A DNA stretch of 64,000 nt from Pseudomonas entomophila (GTDB taxonomy: Bacteria; Pseudomonadota; Gammaproteobacteria; Pseudomonadales; Pseudomonadaceae). Where the stretch lies: the NCBI RefSeq assembly GCF_018417595.1, contig NZ_CP070982.1:4515001-4579000 (forward strand), in the 5' to 3' direction. Under the pieces are notes generated by a model. The model was not told the origin of the DNA. It saw only the letters and a list, made by a program, of their open reading frames with translations, and did no database searches. Both the position numbers and the translations under genes were made by a program. Numbering within the stretch: the first letter of the stretch is position 1; the number at the start of each line of letters is the position of its first letter. Shown in pieces: positions 49,480-64,000 of the stretch.

Positions 49480-50394
49480 ATGAGCAGCCGCTGGGAAGGC
49501 ATCGACGAATTCGTGGCCGTGGCCGAGTCGGGCCAGTTCACCGCCGCCGCCGAGCGCCTTGGGGTTTCCTCATCACATATCAGCCGGCAGATCGCGCGCC
49601 TGGAAGAGCGTCTGCAGACCCGACTGCTGTATCGCAGTACACGGCGGGTGACCCTGAGCGAGGCTGGCCAGACCTTCCTGCAGCATTGCCAGCGCCTGCA
49701 GGATGGCCGTGAGGAAGCGCTGCGCGCCATGGGCGACCTGGCCAGTGAACCCAAGGGGCTGCTGCGCATGACGTGCGCCGTGGCCTATGGCGAGCGCTTC
49801 ATCGTGCCTCTGGTGACGCGCTTCATGGCGTTGTACCCGCAATTGCGGATCGAGGTGGAGCTGAGCAACCGTACGCTGGACCTGTTGCATGAGGGCATGG
49901 ACCTGGCCATTCGCCTGGGCCGCCTGCAGGATTCGCGGCTGGTAGCGACACGCCTGGCGCCACGGCGCATGTACCTGTGCGCCTCGCCAGCCTATCTGGA
50001 ACGCTACGGGCGGCCCCACAGCCTGTCGGAGCTGGCGCGGCACAATTGCCTGGTCGGCAGTTCCGACCTGTGGGCGCTGCAGCAGGATGGTCGCGAGATC
50101 AGCCAACGGGTGCAGGGCAATTGGCGCTGCAACAGTGGGCAGGCGGTGCTGGATGCGGCGTTGCAGGGGATGGGGTTGTGCCAGTTGCCCGACTATTACG
50201 TGCTGGAGCATCTGAACACGGGGGCATTGGTGTCGTTGCTGGAGGGGCACCAGCCACCGAACACGGCGGTGTGGGCACTGTATCCGCAGCAGCGGCACCT
50301 GTCGCCGAAGGTGCGCAGGCTGGTGGATTACCTGAAGGAGGGGTTGGCGCAATTGCCCGAATATCGCACCACGCCTTTGTACAAGCGGCTTTAG
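49480..50394 (+). CDS. gfnR: LysR-type regulator of formaldehyde detoxification, GfnR-like
   Basis: 304 residues. The winged helix-turn-helix (about 5-62, 'FVAVAESGQFTAAAERLGVS') is followed by an effector domain. It is divergent from adhC-fghA, the position of GfnR in P. aeruginosa, which senses formaldehyde adducts and activates that operon. The 108-bp shared region (49372-49479) has AT-rich direct and inverted elements such as TTGATTTGATGAATAA. Function is inferred from the neighbourhood. Confidence 0.8.
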   Translation: MSSRWEGIDEFVAVAESGQFTAAAERLGVSSSHISRQIARLEERLQTRLLYRSTRRVTLSEAGQTFLQHCQRLQDGREEALRAMGDLASEPKGLLRMTCAVAYGERFIVPLVTRFMALYPQLRIEVELSNRTLDLLHEGMDLAIRLGRLQDSRLVATRLAPRRMYLCASPAYLERYGRPHSLSELARHNCLVGSSDLWALQQDGREISQRVQGNWRCNSGQAVLDAALQGMGLCQLPDYYVLEHLNTGALVSLLEGHQPPNTAVWALYPQQRHLSPKVRRLVDYLKEGLAQLPEYRTTPLYKRL

Positions 50395-50440
50395 CCGCGA
50401 TGCCGGCAACGCGATTCTGGCACCCGCTTCGCGGGTGATC

Positions 50441-50463
50441 GCGGCTGAAGCCGCTCCTACAGG
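50441..50463. repeat. REP element between gfnR and ispD
   Basis: GCGGCTGAAGCCGC followed by TCCTACAGG, the P. putida REP consensus form, with a smaller CCCGCTTCGCGGG hairpin immediately before. It lies between two convergent genes and may also terminate transcription. Confidence 0.75.
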
Positions 50464-50482
50464 GGCGGAGCCAGATCGGTGC

Positions 50483-51190
50483 TCAGCGGCGGCCGGACCA
50501 ACGCTGGCGCAACCACTCCAGGTCTTCCGGCCGGGTCACCTTGATGTTGTCACTGCGCCCTTCGACCAGGCGCGGCGCATGGCCGGCCCATTCGATGGCG
50601 GAGGATTCGTCAGTGACGGCCACGTCTGACACCAGGCACTCGGCCAGGGCCCGGTGCAGCATGCCGAGCCGGAACATCTGCGGCGTATAGGCCTGCCAGA
50701 TGGTGCTGCGATCGACAGTGGCGGCCACACGGCCATCGGCGCCGGCACGCTTGAGCGTGTCCCGCGCTGGCACCGCCAGCAATCCACCTACAGGATCATC
50801 AGCAAGCTCGGACAGCAACTTGTCCAGATCGCTACGTGCCAGGTTGGGGCGCGCCGCATCGTGCACCAGCACCCAGTCATCATCCGACGCCCCTTGGGCG
50901 TGCAGCAGCAACAAGGCATTGAGCACCGAGTCGGCCCGCTCGCGGCCACCCGCCGCGCGTTGAATGCGCGGATCGCTGGCACAACGCAGGCCAGGCCAGT
51001 ACGGATCGTCTTTGGTAATGCTGACCACCACGCCCTTGAGCGCGGGGTGGTCGAGGAAACAGTCGAGGCTATGCTCGAGGATGGTCTGCCCGCCCAGTTG
51101 CAGATACTGCTTGGGGCGGTCGGCAGCCATGCGGGCACCCACACCCGCGGCGGGAATCACGGCCCAGAAGGCCGGCAGTACGTTTGTCAT
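50483..51190 (-). CDS. ispD: 2-C-methyl-D-erythritol 4-phosphate cytidylyltransferase IspD
   Basis: 235 residues. The nucleotide-binding 'VIPAAGVGARMAADRPKQY' is at residues about 11-29, and 'VLVHDAARPNLA' at about 107-118 is the metal site. It makes CDP-methylerythritol in the MEP pathway. It overlaps ftsB by 4 bp. Confidence 0.97.
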   Translation of the reverse strand: MTNVLPAFWAVIPAAGVGARMAADRPKQYLQLGGQTILEHSLDCFLDHPALKGVVVSITKDDPYWPGLRCASDPRIQRAAGGRERADSVLNALLLLHAQGASDDDWVLVHDAARPNLARSDLDKLLSELADDPVGGLLAVPARDTLKRAGADGRVAATVDRSTIWQAYTPQMFRLGMLHRALAECLVSDVAVTDESSAIEWAGHAPRLVEGRSDNIKVTRPEDLEWLRQRWSGRR

Positions 51191-51468
51191 TTCTGCGGCA
51201 ACTGGTAGAGGGTTTCCCCCTCCTTGACCATCCCCAGTTCATGACGAGCCCGTTCTTCCACGGTCTCCATACCTTTCTTCAACTCCAGGACTTCAGCGTC
51301 AAGCACGCGATTACGCTCCAGCAGCCGTTCGTTCTCCGCATGCTGGTCGGCGATCTGCTGCTTGAGTTCGGTCACTTGCGCCAGGCTGCCATTACCCACC
51401 CAGAGGCGGTATTGCAGGCCGCCGAGCAGCAGGAGCAGGACGAGGAACAACCAATAGGGACTGCGCAT
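51187..51468 (-). CDS. ftsB: Cell division protein FtsB
   Basis: 93 residues. One N-terminal membrane segment (about 4-22, YWLFLVLLLLLGGLQYRLWV) followed by a periplasmic coiled coil ('ADQHAENERLLERNRVLDAE') and a short C-terminal domain 'RHELGMVKEGETLYQLP'. FtsB joins FtsL and FtsQ in the divisome. Between eno and ispD, the standard location. Confidence 0.96.
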   Translation of the reverse strand: MRSPYWLFLVLLLLLGGLQYRLWVGNGSLAQVTELKQQIADQHAENERLLERNRVLDAEVLELKKGMETVEERARHELGMVKEGETLYQLPQK

Positions 51469-51516
51469 GAAGATATCCAGGGTAGAAAAGGCCGCCGCAG
51501 CGAGCTTCCGATAGCA

Positions 51517-51542
51517 CGAAGCCTGGCCGAGGCCAGGCTTCG
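51517..51542. repeat. Palindromic hairpin between eno and ftsB
   Basis: CGAAGCCTGGCC-GA-GGCCAGGCTTCG, a perfect 12-bp stem, without a T run. Likely an mRNA-stabilising or partial termination hairpin. Confidence 0.6.
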
Positions 51543-51626
51543 TCGACAGAAACCGGTTGGAGACAACCGAACGATCAGAGCGAACGTTCAGCCGGCCCCG
51601 GCTGCTGCCTTTTTACCATCTCTTGC

Positions 51627-52973
<1,347 letters not shown>

Positions 52974-53013
52974 TCACCAGGCGACATGGCACGGGCAGGC
53001 CTGGGGAAGGGAG

Positions 53014-53037
53014 CCCCCTGACCGATAGGTCAGGGGG
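53014..53037. repeat. Hairpin between kdsA and eno
   Basis: CCCCCTGACC-GATA-GGTCAGGGGG, 10-bp perfect stem, no T run on either side. Probably mRNA processing or partial termination between kdsA and eno. Confidence 0.65.
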
Positions 53038-53071
53038 TGGAACGGGCGGTACTTTACCCGAGAAATGAGCT

Positions 53072-55570
<2,499 letters not shown>

Positions 55571-55819
55571 TTAAGGCGGCATGGGCCGCCGGAGAAAGCG
55601 AAGGAAGGCCGAAGCCCCCGATCACCTGCGTCAATCACAGTGCATCTCGAAAAACTGCCGCGTCTGTACAGACCAGGGGTATCCCCGGCATGGAGCTCGC
55701 TCGTCATTTTAAGAAATCAGCCCAGCAAAAAACTGCTTGGTAATCGGCAACTCCTGTGTTTTTGCGCAACCCACAGAAGCTGTATCAAGAAGGGAGGGTA
55801 GTCTACCCGAATGTACCCT

Positions 55820-57115
55820 TCAGCTCAAACCTTGCACGTTCGTCGGTGGTTGCCAGTGCAGCTGGCAATCTGCCAATGCCAGCTCGGGCAGGTTGGCCAC
55901 CGCCAGCAACTGCTCGCCGCGATACAGCAACGGCAGGCGCGAGCGCACGAAGCATGGGACCTGCAGTTCATTGAGCAGGCGCTTGAGATCGCGTCGACCG
56001 CGGCCGGGCACCTGCAGGAACTCGCCGCCCTGGCGGTAGCGGATACGCAGGCCATCAGCCGGTAGGCACGAGCGCAGTTGGACACTGCCATTGCCTGGCA
56101 GGCGCAACGCTTGCGCGTCATCGAGCCAGGGGTGTTCGCCCGATACCGTGCCCAGCCAATCGCCACTCAGCCACCAGATGCGCCCATGACTGCGGTGCAG
56201 TTCGCCGTCGGTCAGGCGCCAGACCGGACGGGCATCGACCGCCGCGTCGCGCAGATCGCTCCAGCCGGCCCAATGGCGAGTGTCAGGCAGGCGGGTGCGC
56301 TGGCTGAGCCAGTACTGCAGGGCGTTGCGCTGACGCGCCGGGGTCAACGCGCAGAGCGCATCGAGGCTTAGAGAATCCAACCCTAGCCAGGGCAGCGGCG
56401 CATTGTCGCAGGCACTCACCAGGTCGCAGCTGGCCAGCTCGTCCAGCAGACCCAGGGCTTCGCCCAGGTGTTCGGCACTACGCGCCAGGTGGGCTTCGGC
56501 CTGCGGCCAGCGACCGCGCAGCAGCGGCAGGACCTCGCCACGGAGGAAGTTGCGGGCAAAGGCCGTGTCGCCATTGGAAGGGTCATCGACCCATACCAGC
56601 CCGTGAGCGTCGGCGTAGGCCTGCAACTGCTGGCGCGACAGCCCCAGCATCGGCCGCACCAGGCTGCCCTGCCCCAGCGCCCGATGTTCCGGCATGGCAG
56701 ACAATCCGCGCAGGCCGGCGCCGCGCAGCAGGCGAAAAAGCAAGGTCTCGGCCTGGTCGTCGCGGTGCTGACCGGTGAACAACACCTCGCCTGCGCCCAG
56801 TCGTTTTTCGAAGGCGTCATAGCGGGCATTGCGCGCCGCCTGTTCGAGACTGGCGCCGGAGGCGACCTGGACAGGGACCACATCGAATTCGACCCCCAGA
56901 GCAGCACACACCGCTCGGCAGTGATCGGGCCAGGCGTCGGCGGCGGCTTGCAGGCCGTGATGAACATGGAGGGCGCGCAGAGGGGGCGCGGGATGGTGGC
57001 GAATGTAGCTGGCGAGCAGGTGCAGGAGGACTGTGGAGTCCAGGCCGCCGGAGAAGGCGACGTACCAGGCGGGGGCTGAAAGCCAGGGGGTGAGTTGAGA
57101 GGTCAGGTTGATCAT
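55820..57115 (-). CDS. tilS: tRNA(Ile)-lysidine synthase TilS
   Basis: 431 residues. PP-loop 'VAFSGGLDSTVLLHLLA' at about 19-35; TilS N- and C-terminal substrate-binding domains follow ('LARSAEHLGEALGLLDELAS' region, 'GGEFLQVPGRGRRDLKRLLN' near the end). It makes lysidine in tRNA-Ile (CAU). ATG at 57115 follows GAGGTCCTG, so the upstream extension is rejected. Confidence 0.95.
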   Translation of the reverse strand: MINLTSQLTPWLSAPAWYVAFSGGLDSTVLLHLLASYIRHHPAPPLRALHVHHGLQAAADAWPDHCRAVCAALGVEFDVVPVQVASGASLEQAARNARYDAFEKRLGAGEVLFTGQHRDDQAETLLFRLLRGAGLRGLSAMPEHRALGQGSLVRPMLGLSRQQLQAYADAHGLVWVDDPSNGDTAFARNFLRGEVLPLLRGRWPQAEAHLARSAEHLGEALGLLDELASCDLVSACDNAPLPWLGLDSLSLDALCALTPARQRNALQYWLSQRTRLPDTRHWAGWSDLRDAAVDARPVWRLTDGELHRSHGRIWWLSGDWLGTVSGEHPWLDDAQALRLPGNGSVQLRSCLPADGLRIRYRQGGEFLQVPGRGRRDLKRLLNELQVPCFVRSRLPLLYRGEQLLAVANLPELALADCQLHWQPPTNVQGLS

Positions 57116-57159
57116 CAGGACCTCACAGGATTCCTGAATGCCGGGAGGCGCTGTGCGCC

Positions 57160-57247
57160 CCATTCGCGGGCAAGCCCGCCCCCACAGGGACCGCGCAGCC
57201 CTCAAGAGCGACGCTATACCTGTGGGGGCGGGCTTGCCCGCGAATGG
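57160..57247. repeat. REP pair (inverted) between tilS and accA
   Basis: Two 29-bp perfectly inverted arms (57160-57188 and 57219-57247) of the form CCATTCGCGGGCAAGCCCGC...CCACAGG are separated by 30 bp. This is the P. putida REP (BIME-like) doublet. Confidence 0.9.
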
Positions 57248-57271
57248 GCTGCAAAGCAGCCCCGAAGTGCC

Positions 57272-58219
57272 TCAGAGGCCGTAGCTCATCAGGCGATCGT
57301 AACGGCGCTTGAGCAGCGTGTCGTTGTCGAGCTTGCCAAGCATGTCCAACTGCTCGATCAGGTCGGCGCGCACGTTCGCCGCCATCTTCACCGGGTCACG
57401 GTGGGCGCCACCCAGCGGTTCCTGGATGACCTTGTCGACGATGTTCAGGCTCTTCAGGCGCTCGGCGGTGATGCCCATGGCTTCAGCCGCGTCGGCGGCC
57501 TTGTCCGCGGTCTTCCACAGGATCGAGGCGCAGCCTTCCGGCGAGATCACCGAGTAGGTGGAATACTGCAGCATGTTCAGCTGGTCGCACACACCAATGG
57601 CCAGCGCGCCGCCGGAACCACCCTCACCGATCACGGTGGCGATGATTGGCGTTTTCAGGCGCGCCATCACACGCAGGTTCCAGGCGATGGCCTCGCTCTG
57701 GTTGCGCTCTTCGGCGTCGATGCCCGGGTAGGCGCCCGGCGTATCGATGAAGGTCAGGATCGGCATCTTGAAGCGCTCGGCCATCTCCATCAGGCGGCAG
57801 GCCTTGCGATAACCCTCAGGGCGCGGCATGCCGAAGTTGCGGCGTACCTTCTCGCGCACTTCACGGCCCTTCTGGTGACCGATGACCATGACCGGCTTGT
57901 CGTTCAGGCGCGCGGTGCCACCGACGATCGCGGCATCGTCGGAGAAGTGACGGTCGCCGTGCAGCTCTTCGAACTCGGTGAAGATGTGCTCGATGTAGTC
58001 GAGAGTGTACGGGCGGCGCGGGTGACGGGCCAGGCGGGCAATCTGCCAACTGGTCAGGTTGCCGAAGATGCTCTCGGTCAGGGTGCTGCTCTTGTCCTGC
58101 AGACGGGCAATTTCATCGCTGATGTTCAGCGAGTTGTCGTTACCCACCAGGCGCAGCTCTTCGATCTTGGCTTGCAGGTCGGCAATCGGCTGTTCGAAAT
58201 CGAGGAAATTCGGGTTCAT
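57272..58219 (-). CDS. accA: Acetyl-CoA carboxylase carboxyltransferase subunit alpha
   Basis: 315 residues. '[20 protein letters not shown]' (about 153-172) and '[19 protein letters not shown]' (about 198-216) form the oxyanion holes. With AccD it transfers carboxyl from biotin to acetyl-CoA, the first step of fatty acid synthesis. Full length. Confidence 0.98.
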   Translation of the reverse strand: MNPNFLDFEQPIADLQAKIEELRLVGNDNSLNISDEIARLQDKSSTLTESIFGNLTSWQIARLARHPRRPYTLDYIEHIFTEFEELHGDRHFSDDAAIVGGTARLNDKPVMVIGHQKGREVREKVRRNFGMPRPEGYRKACRLMEMAERFKMPILTFIDTPGAYPGIDAEERNQSEAIAWNLRVMARLKTPIIATVIGEGGSGGALAIGVCDQLNMLQYSTYSVISPEGCASILWKTADKAADAAEAMGITAERLKSLNIVDKVIQEPLGGAHRDPVKMAANVRADLIEQLDMLGKLDNDTLLKRRYDRLMSYGL

Positions 58220-58270
58220 AGGCTTCCGTCTTGGGTCTACGGCCAGGCGGCCGGCCGGTTGATCCGTGTG

Positions 58271-58297
58271 GCGCCCTACCTTAAGGGATAGGGCGCA
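58271..58297. repeat. Hairpin between dnaE and accA
   Basis: GCGCCCTACC... pairs with ...GATAGGGCGC around CTTAAGG. No clear T run; it may be an mRNA processing or partial termination hairpin in the dnaE-accA transcript. Confidence 0.55.
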
Positions 58298-58324
58298 TAA
58301 AGGTCGAGATTAAAATGCGTCGTT

Positions 58325-61849
<3,525 letters not shown>

Positions 61850-61919
61850 GGAGGATCCTGTAGCAGAGCTGAACGACAAGGGCGGGATTGTAGCTTAATT
61901 GCGCAATGCATTTCGGGGA

Positions 61920-61989
61920 CCCTTCGCGGGTAAACCCGCTCCCACAGGCTCAGCGATATCCCCGTGGGAGCGGGTTTACCCGCGAAGGG
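61920..61989. repeat. REP pair (inverted) between rnhB and dnaE
   Basis: Two 26-bp perfectly inverted arms (61920-61945 and 61964-61989), CCCTTCGCGGGTAAACCCGC and its complement, with an 18-bp spacer. Three CCGCAAAGCGG-like units follow directly, ending near 62018. This is a P. putida REP doublet of another sequence class from the one at 57160. Confidence 0.88.
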
Positions 61990-62021
61990 CCGCAAAGCGG
62001 CCGCAAAGCGGCCGCAATGCA

Positions 62022-62645
62022 TCAGATCAAAGAGCTGGAAAGCCCTTCACGGGCTTCCCACGCGGCTCGAACAGGTGCGAACGAACGCCGATGGATGGGC
62101 GTCGGCCCCAACCGGGCCAGTGCCTCGAGGTGCACAGGCGTCGGATACCCCTTGTGCCCGCCGATCCCGTACCCCGGGTAGATCAGCTCGAACTCGCTCA
62201 TCTCCCGGTCACGGGTAACCTTGGCCAGGATCGAAGCCGCCGCGATCGCCGGTACCTGGGAGTCACCTTTGACCACCGGTGCCGCCGGCACCGCGAGCTT
62301 CGGGCAGCGGTTGCCGTCGATCAACGCCAGTTTCGGTGTGACATGCAGCCCTTCGACCGCACGCTGCATGGCCAGCATGGTGGCCTGGAGAATGTTCAGG
62401 CGGTCGATCTCCTCGACCTCGGCCCGGGCGATGCAGAAGCTCAGCGCCTTCTCACGGATCTCGTCGAACAATGCGTCGCGCTTGGCCTCGGTGAGTTTCT
62501 TCGAATCGTTCAAGCCAAGGATCGGCCGGCGAGGATCGAGAATCACCGCCGCGGTGACCACCGCGCCGCACAGTGGGCCACGGCCCACTTCGTCGACGCC
62601 GGCCACCAGCTCTTCGACCAGGTTGAAATCCAGCCCCATCTGCAT
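62022..62645 (-). CDS. rnhB: Ribonuclease HII
   Basis: 207 residues. Catalytic '[20 protein letters not shown]' (Asp/Glu at about residues 17-18) and '[16 protein letters not shown]'; '[17 protein letters not shown]' carries the third acid. It removes RNA from RNA-DNA hybrids. One base separates it from the lpxB stop. Confidence 0.96.
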   Translation of the reverse strand: MQMGLDFNLVEELVAGVDEVGRGPLCGAVVTAAVILDPRRPILGLNDSKKLTEAKRDALFDEIREKALSFCIARAEVEEIDRLNILQATMLAMQRAVEGLHVTPKLALIDGNRCPKLAVPAAPVVKGDSQVPAIAAASILAKVTRDREMSEFELIYPGYGIGGHKGYPTPVHLEALARLGPTPIHRRSFAPVRAAWEAREGLSSSLI

Positions 62646-62646
62646 G

Positions 62647-63774
62647 TCAACGGTCCTTCAACAGGGCAAGCACTGCGTCAGCCGCCTGGTTGGAGGCGTC
62701 GCGGCGCAGCGTGCGGTGAATCTGGTCAAAACTGTCGGTCTGTTGCGAGCCGTCCCCGACCAGTGGCGCCAAAGTCTGCGCCAGGGCTTCACTGGTGGCG
62801 GCATCCTGCAGCAACTCCGGCACCAGCATGCGCTGGGCCAGCAGGTTGGGCAGCGACACGTACGGGCTTTTGACCATGCGTTTGAGAATCCAGTAGGTCA
62901 GTGGCGCCAAGCGATAGGCCACGACCATGGGGCGCTTGTACAGCATCGCCTCGAGCGTCGCCGTGCCAGAGGCGATCAGCACCGCGTCGCAAGCGGCCAA
63001 GGCCTGGTGCGAGCGGCCATCGAGCAGCGTCAGCGGCAGGTCGCGGCCTTCGAGCATCTGTTCGACCTGGGCACGCCGTGCGGCATTGGCGCAGGGCAAG
63101 ACGAAACGCACGCCCGGCACCATCTCGCGCAAACGCTGCGCGGCGTCCAGGAACAGCGCCCCCAGACGCCCCACTTCGCCACCCCGGCTACCCGGCATGA
63201 GGGCGATGACCGGGCCTTCGGCCAGGCCGAGCTCAACACGGGCGGCAGCGCGATCAGCCTCGAGGGGAATGGTGTCGGCCAGGGGGTGACCGACAAAGCG
63301 CACCGGAACGCCCTGCTCTTCATAGAAGCGCGCCTCGAAAGGCAACAGGGTGAGCATCAGGTCGCAACCTTCGCGAATCTTCAGCACACGCTTCTGCCGC
63401 CAGGCCCAGACCGACGGGCTGACGTAGTGCACGGTCTTGATACCGGCCTGGCGCAGCTTGAGTTCGATGTTGAGGGTGAAGTCGGGGGCGTCGATGCCGA
63501 TGAACACGTCGGGCTTTTCGTCGATCAGCGTCCGGATCAGTTCCTTGCGCCGCTTGAGCAGCTCGCGCAGGCGCCCGAGCACCTCGACCAGCCCCATGAC
63601 CGCCAGGCGCTCCATGGGGAAATAGGAGCTCATGCCCTCGGCCTCCATCAATGGGCCACCGACACCGATGAACCGCACGTCAGGGTGGCGCGCCTTGATG
63701 GCGCGCATCAGACCGGAACCGAGGATGTCGCCGCTGGCCTCGCCAGCGACCAGCGCAACACAGAGCCGAGCCAT
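62647..63774 (-). CDS. lpxB: Lipid-A-disaccharide synthase LpxB
   Basis: 375 residues. GT19 motif '[18 protein letters not shown]' at the N-terminus and '[19 protein letters not shown]' at about 190-208. It joins two acyl-glucosamine units to lipid A disaccharide. ATG at 63774 is immediately next to the lpxA stop, so the longer frame is rejected. Confidence 0.97.
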   Translation of the reverse strand: MARLCVALVAGEASGDILGSGLMRAIKARHPDVRFIGVGGPLMEAEGMSSYFPMERLAVMGLVEVLGRLRELLKRRKELIRTLIDEKPDVFIGIDAPDFTLNIELKLRQAGIKTVHYVSPSVWAWRQKRVLKIREGCDLMLTLLPFEARFYEEQGVPVRFVGHPLADTIPLEADRAAARVELGLAEGPVIALMPGSRGGEVGRLGALFLDAAQRLREMVPGVRFVLPCANAARRAQVEQMLEGRDLPLTLLDGRSHQALAACDAVLIASGTATLEAMLYKRPMVVAYRLAPLTYWILKRMVKSPYVSLPNLLAQRMLVPELLQDAATSEALAQTLAPLVGDGSQQTDSFDQIHRTLRRDASNQAADAVLALLKDR

Positions 63775-63775
63775 G

Positions 63776-64000
63776 TCAGCGGGTAATGCCGCGGGCGGAA
63801 TTGGCGATCGACTGGCGGAACAATTCAACCTCGGGGAACTGAGCGACCAGTTCGTCCAGCGCCTTCATCGCCTCTTCGACGGTGAGGCCCTGACGGTAGA
63901 CGATCTTGTAGGCACGGCGCAGAGCGTGCAGCACTTCATCGCTGAAACCACGGCGACGCAGGCCTTCGAAGTTCATGCTGCGCGCTTCGGCGGGGCTGCC
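63776..64000 (-). CDS. lpxA: UDP-N-acetylglucosamine acyltransferase LpxA, C-terminal part (partial)
   Basis: The final 74 codons of lpxA; the gene continues beyond the window. '[20 protein letters not shown]' and '[18 protein letters not shown]' belong to the C-terminal helical domain that follows the left-handed beta helix. LpxA starts lipid A synthesis. The gene is in operon with lpxB and rnhB. Confidence 0.93.
   Translation of the reverse strand, partial: GSPAEARSMNFEGLRRRGFSDEVLHALRRAYKIVYRQGLTVEEAMKALDELVAQFPEVELFRQSIANSARGITR

Noticed and set aside
57100-57260. Possible CRISPR or tRNA-like repeat
   Set aside because: The elements are inverted REP units, only two copies, without regular spacers; they do not form a cloverleaf.

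Overview
The window is chromosomal DNA of a fluorescent pseudomonad, most likely the Pseudomonas putida group. The base composition is GC-rich, the housekeeping proteins are Pseudomonas-like at full length, and the order lpxA-lpxB-rnhB-dnaE-accA-tilS-pyrG-kdsA-eno-ftsB-ispD-(gfnR)-adhC-fghA-ispF-truD-surE-pcm-nlpD-rpoS-rsmZ-fdxA-mutS ... cinA-recA-recX ... erdR-dgkA-finR-fpr matches my memory of this group. REP-type palindromes typical of P. putida occur in several gaps. I saw no rRNA, tRNA, IS element, integrase or CRISPR array.

Positions 1-11140 hold the end of rimO, a YjaB-like acetyltransferase, an S4/pseudouridine-synthase-like protein, a DUF1456 protein, trmO, the divergent fpr/finR redox pair, dgkA, the ErdR response regulator, the tRNA-modifying DTW protein TapT, a small secreted protein, a LOG-family protein, recX, recA (with a clear LexA box) and a short CinA/PncC amidase.

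Positions 11182-38552, between cinA and mutS, are a 27-kb double tailocin (phage-tail bacteriocin) locus, all on the minus strand. In transcription order it has an S24-type autocleavable repressor, an operator/promoter region with phased ATGCAT motifs, a holin, a lambda-like flexible (F-type) tail module (V, G/GT, H, M, L, K, I, an extra fibre cassette, J, a second fibre cassette), a terminator, a P2-like contractile (R-type) tail module (V, W, J, I, H, fibre chaperone, sheath, tube, E/E', tape measure, U, X, D), a Com-like zinc-finger protein and the lysis genes (endolysin, Rz and nested Rz1). There are no capsid, terminase, portal or integration genes, so the product should be particles, not phage. 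Tail chaperone frameshifting is visible in both modules: a lambda-like -1 site in G/T and an RF2-like CUUUGAC site in E/E' that needs +1.

Positions 38739-64000 return to core genes: mutS and fdxA on the plus strand, then the GacA-controlled sRNA RsmZ, rpoS-nlpD-pcm-surE-truD-ispF, the formaldehyde pair fghA-adhC with its divergent LysR regulator, ispD-ftsB-eno-kdsA-pyrG, tilS, accA, dnaE, rnhB, lpxB and the end of lpxA. The link between regions is DNA damage: RecA, encoded at one edge of the tailocin locus, should trigger self-cleavage of the repressor at the other edge, releasing tail synthesis and lysis.
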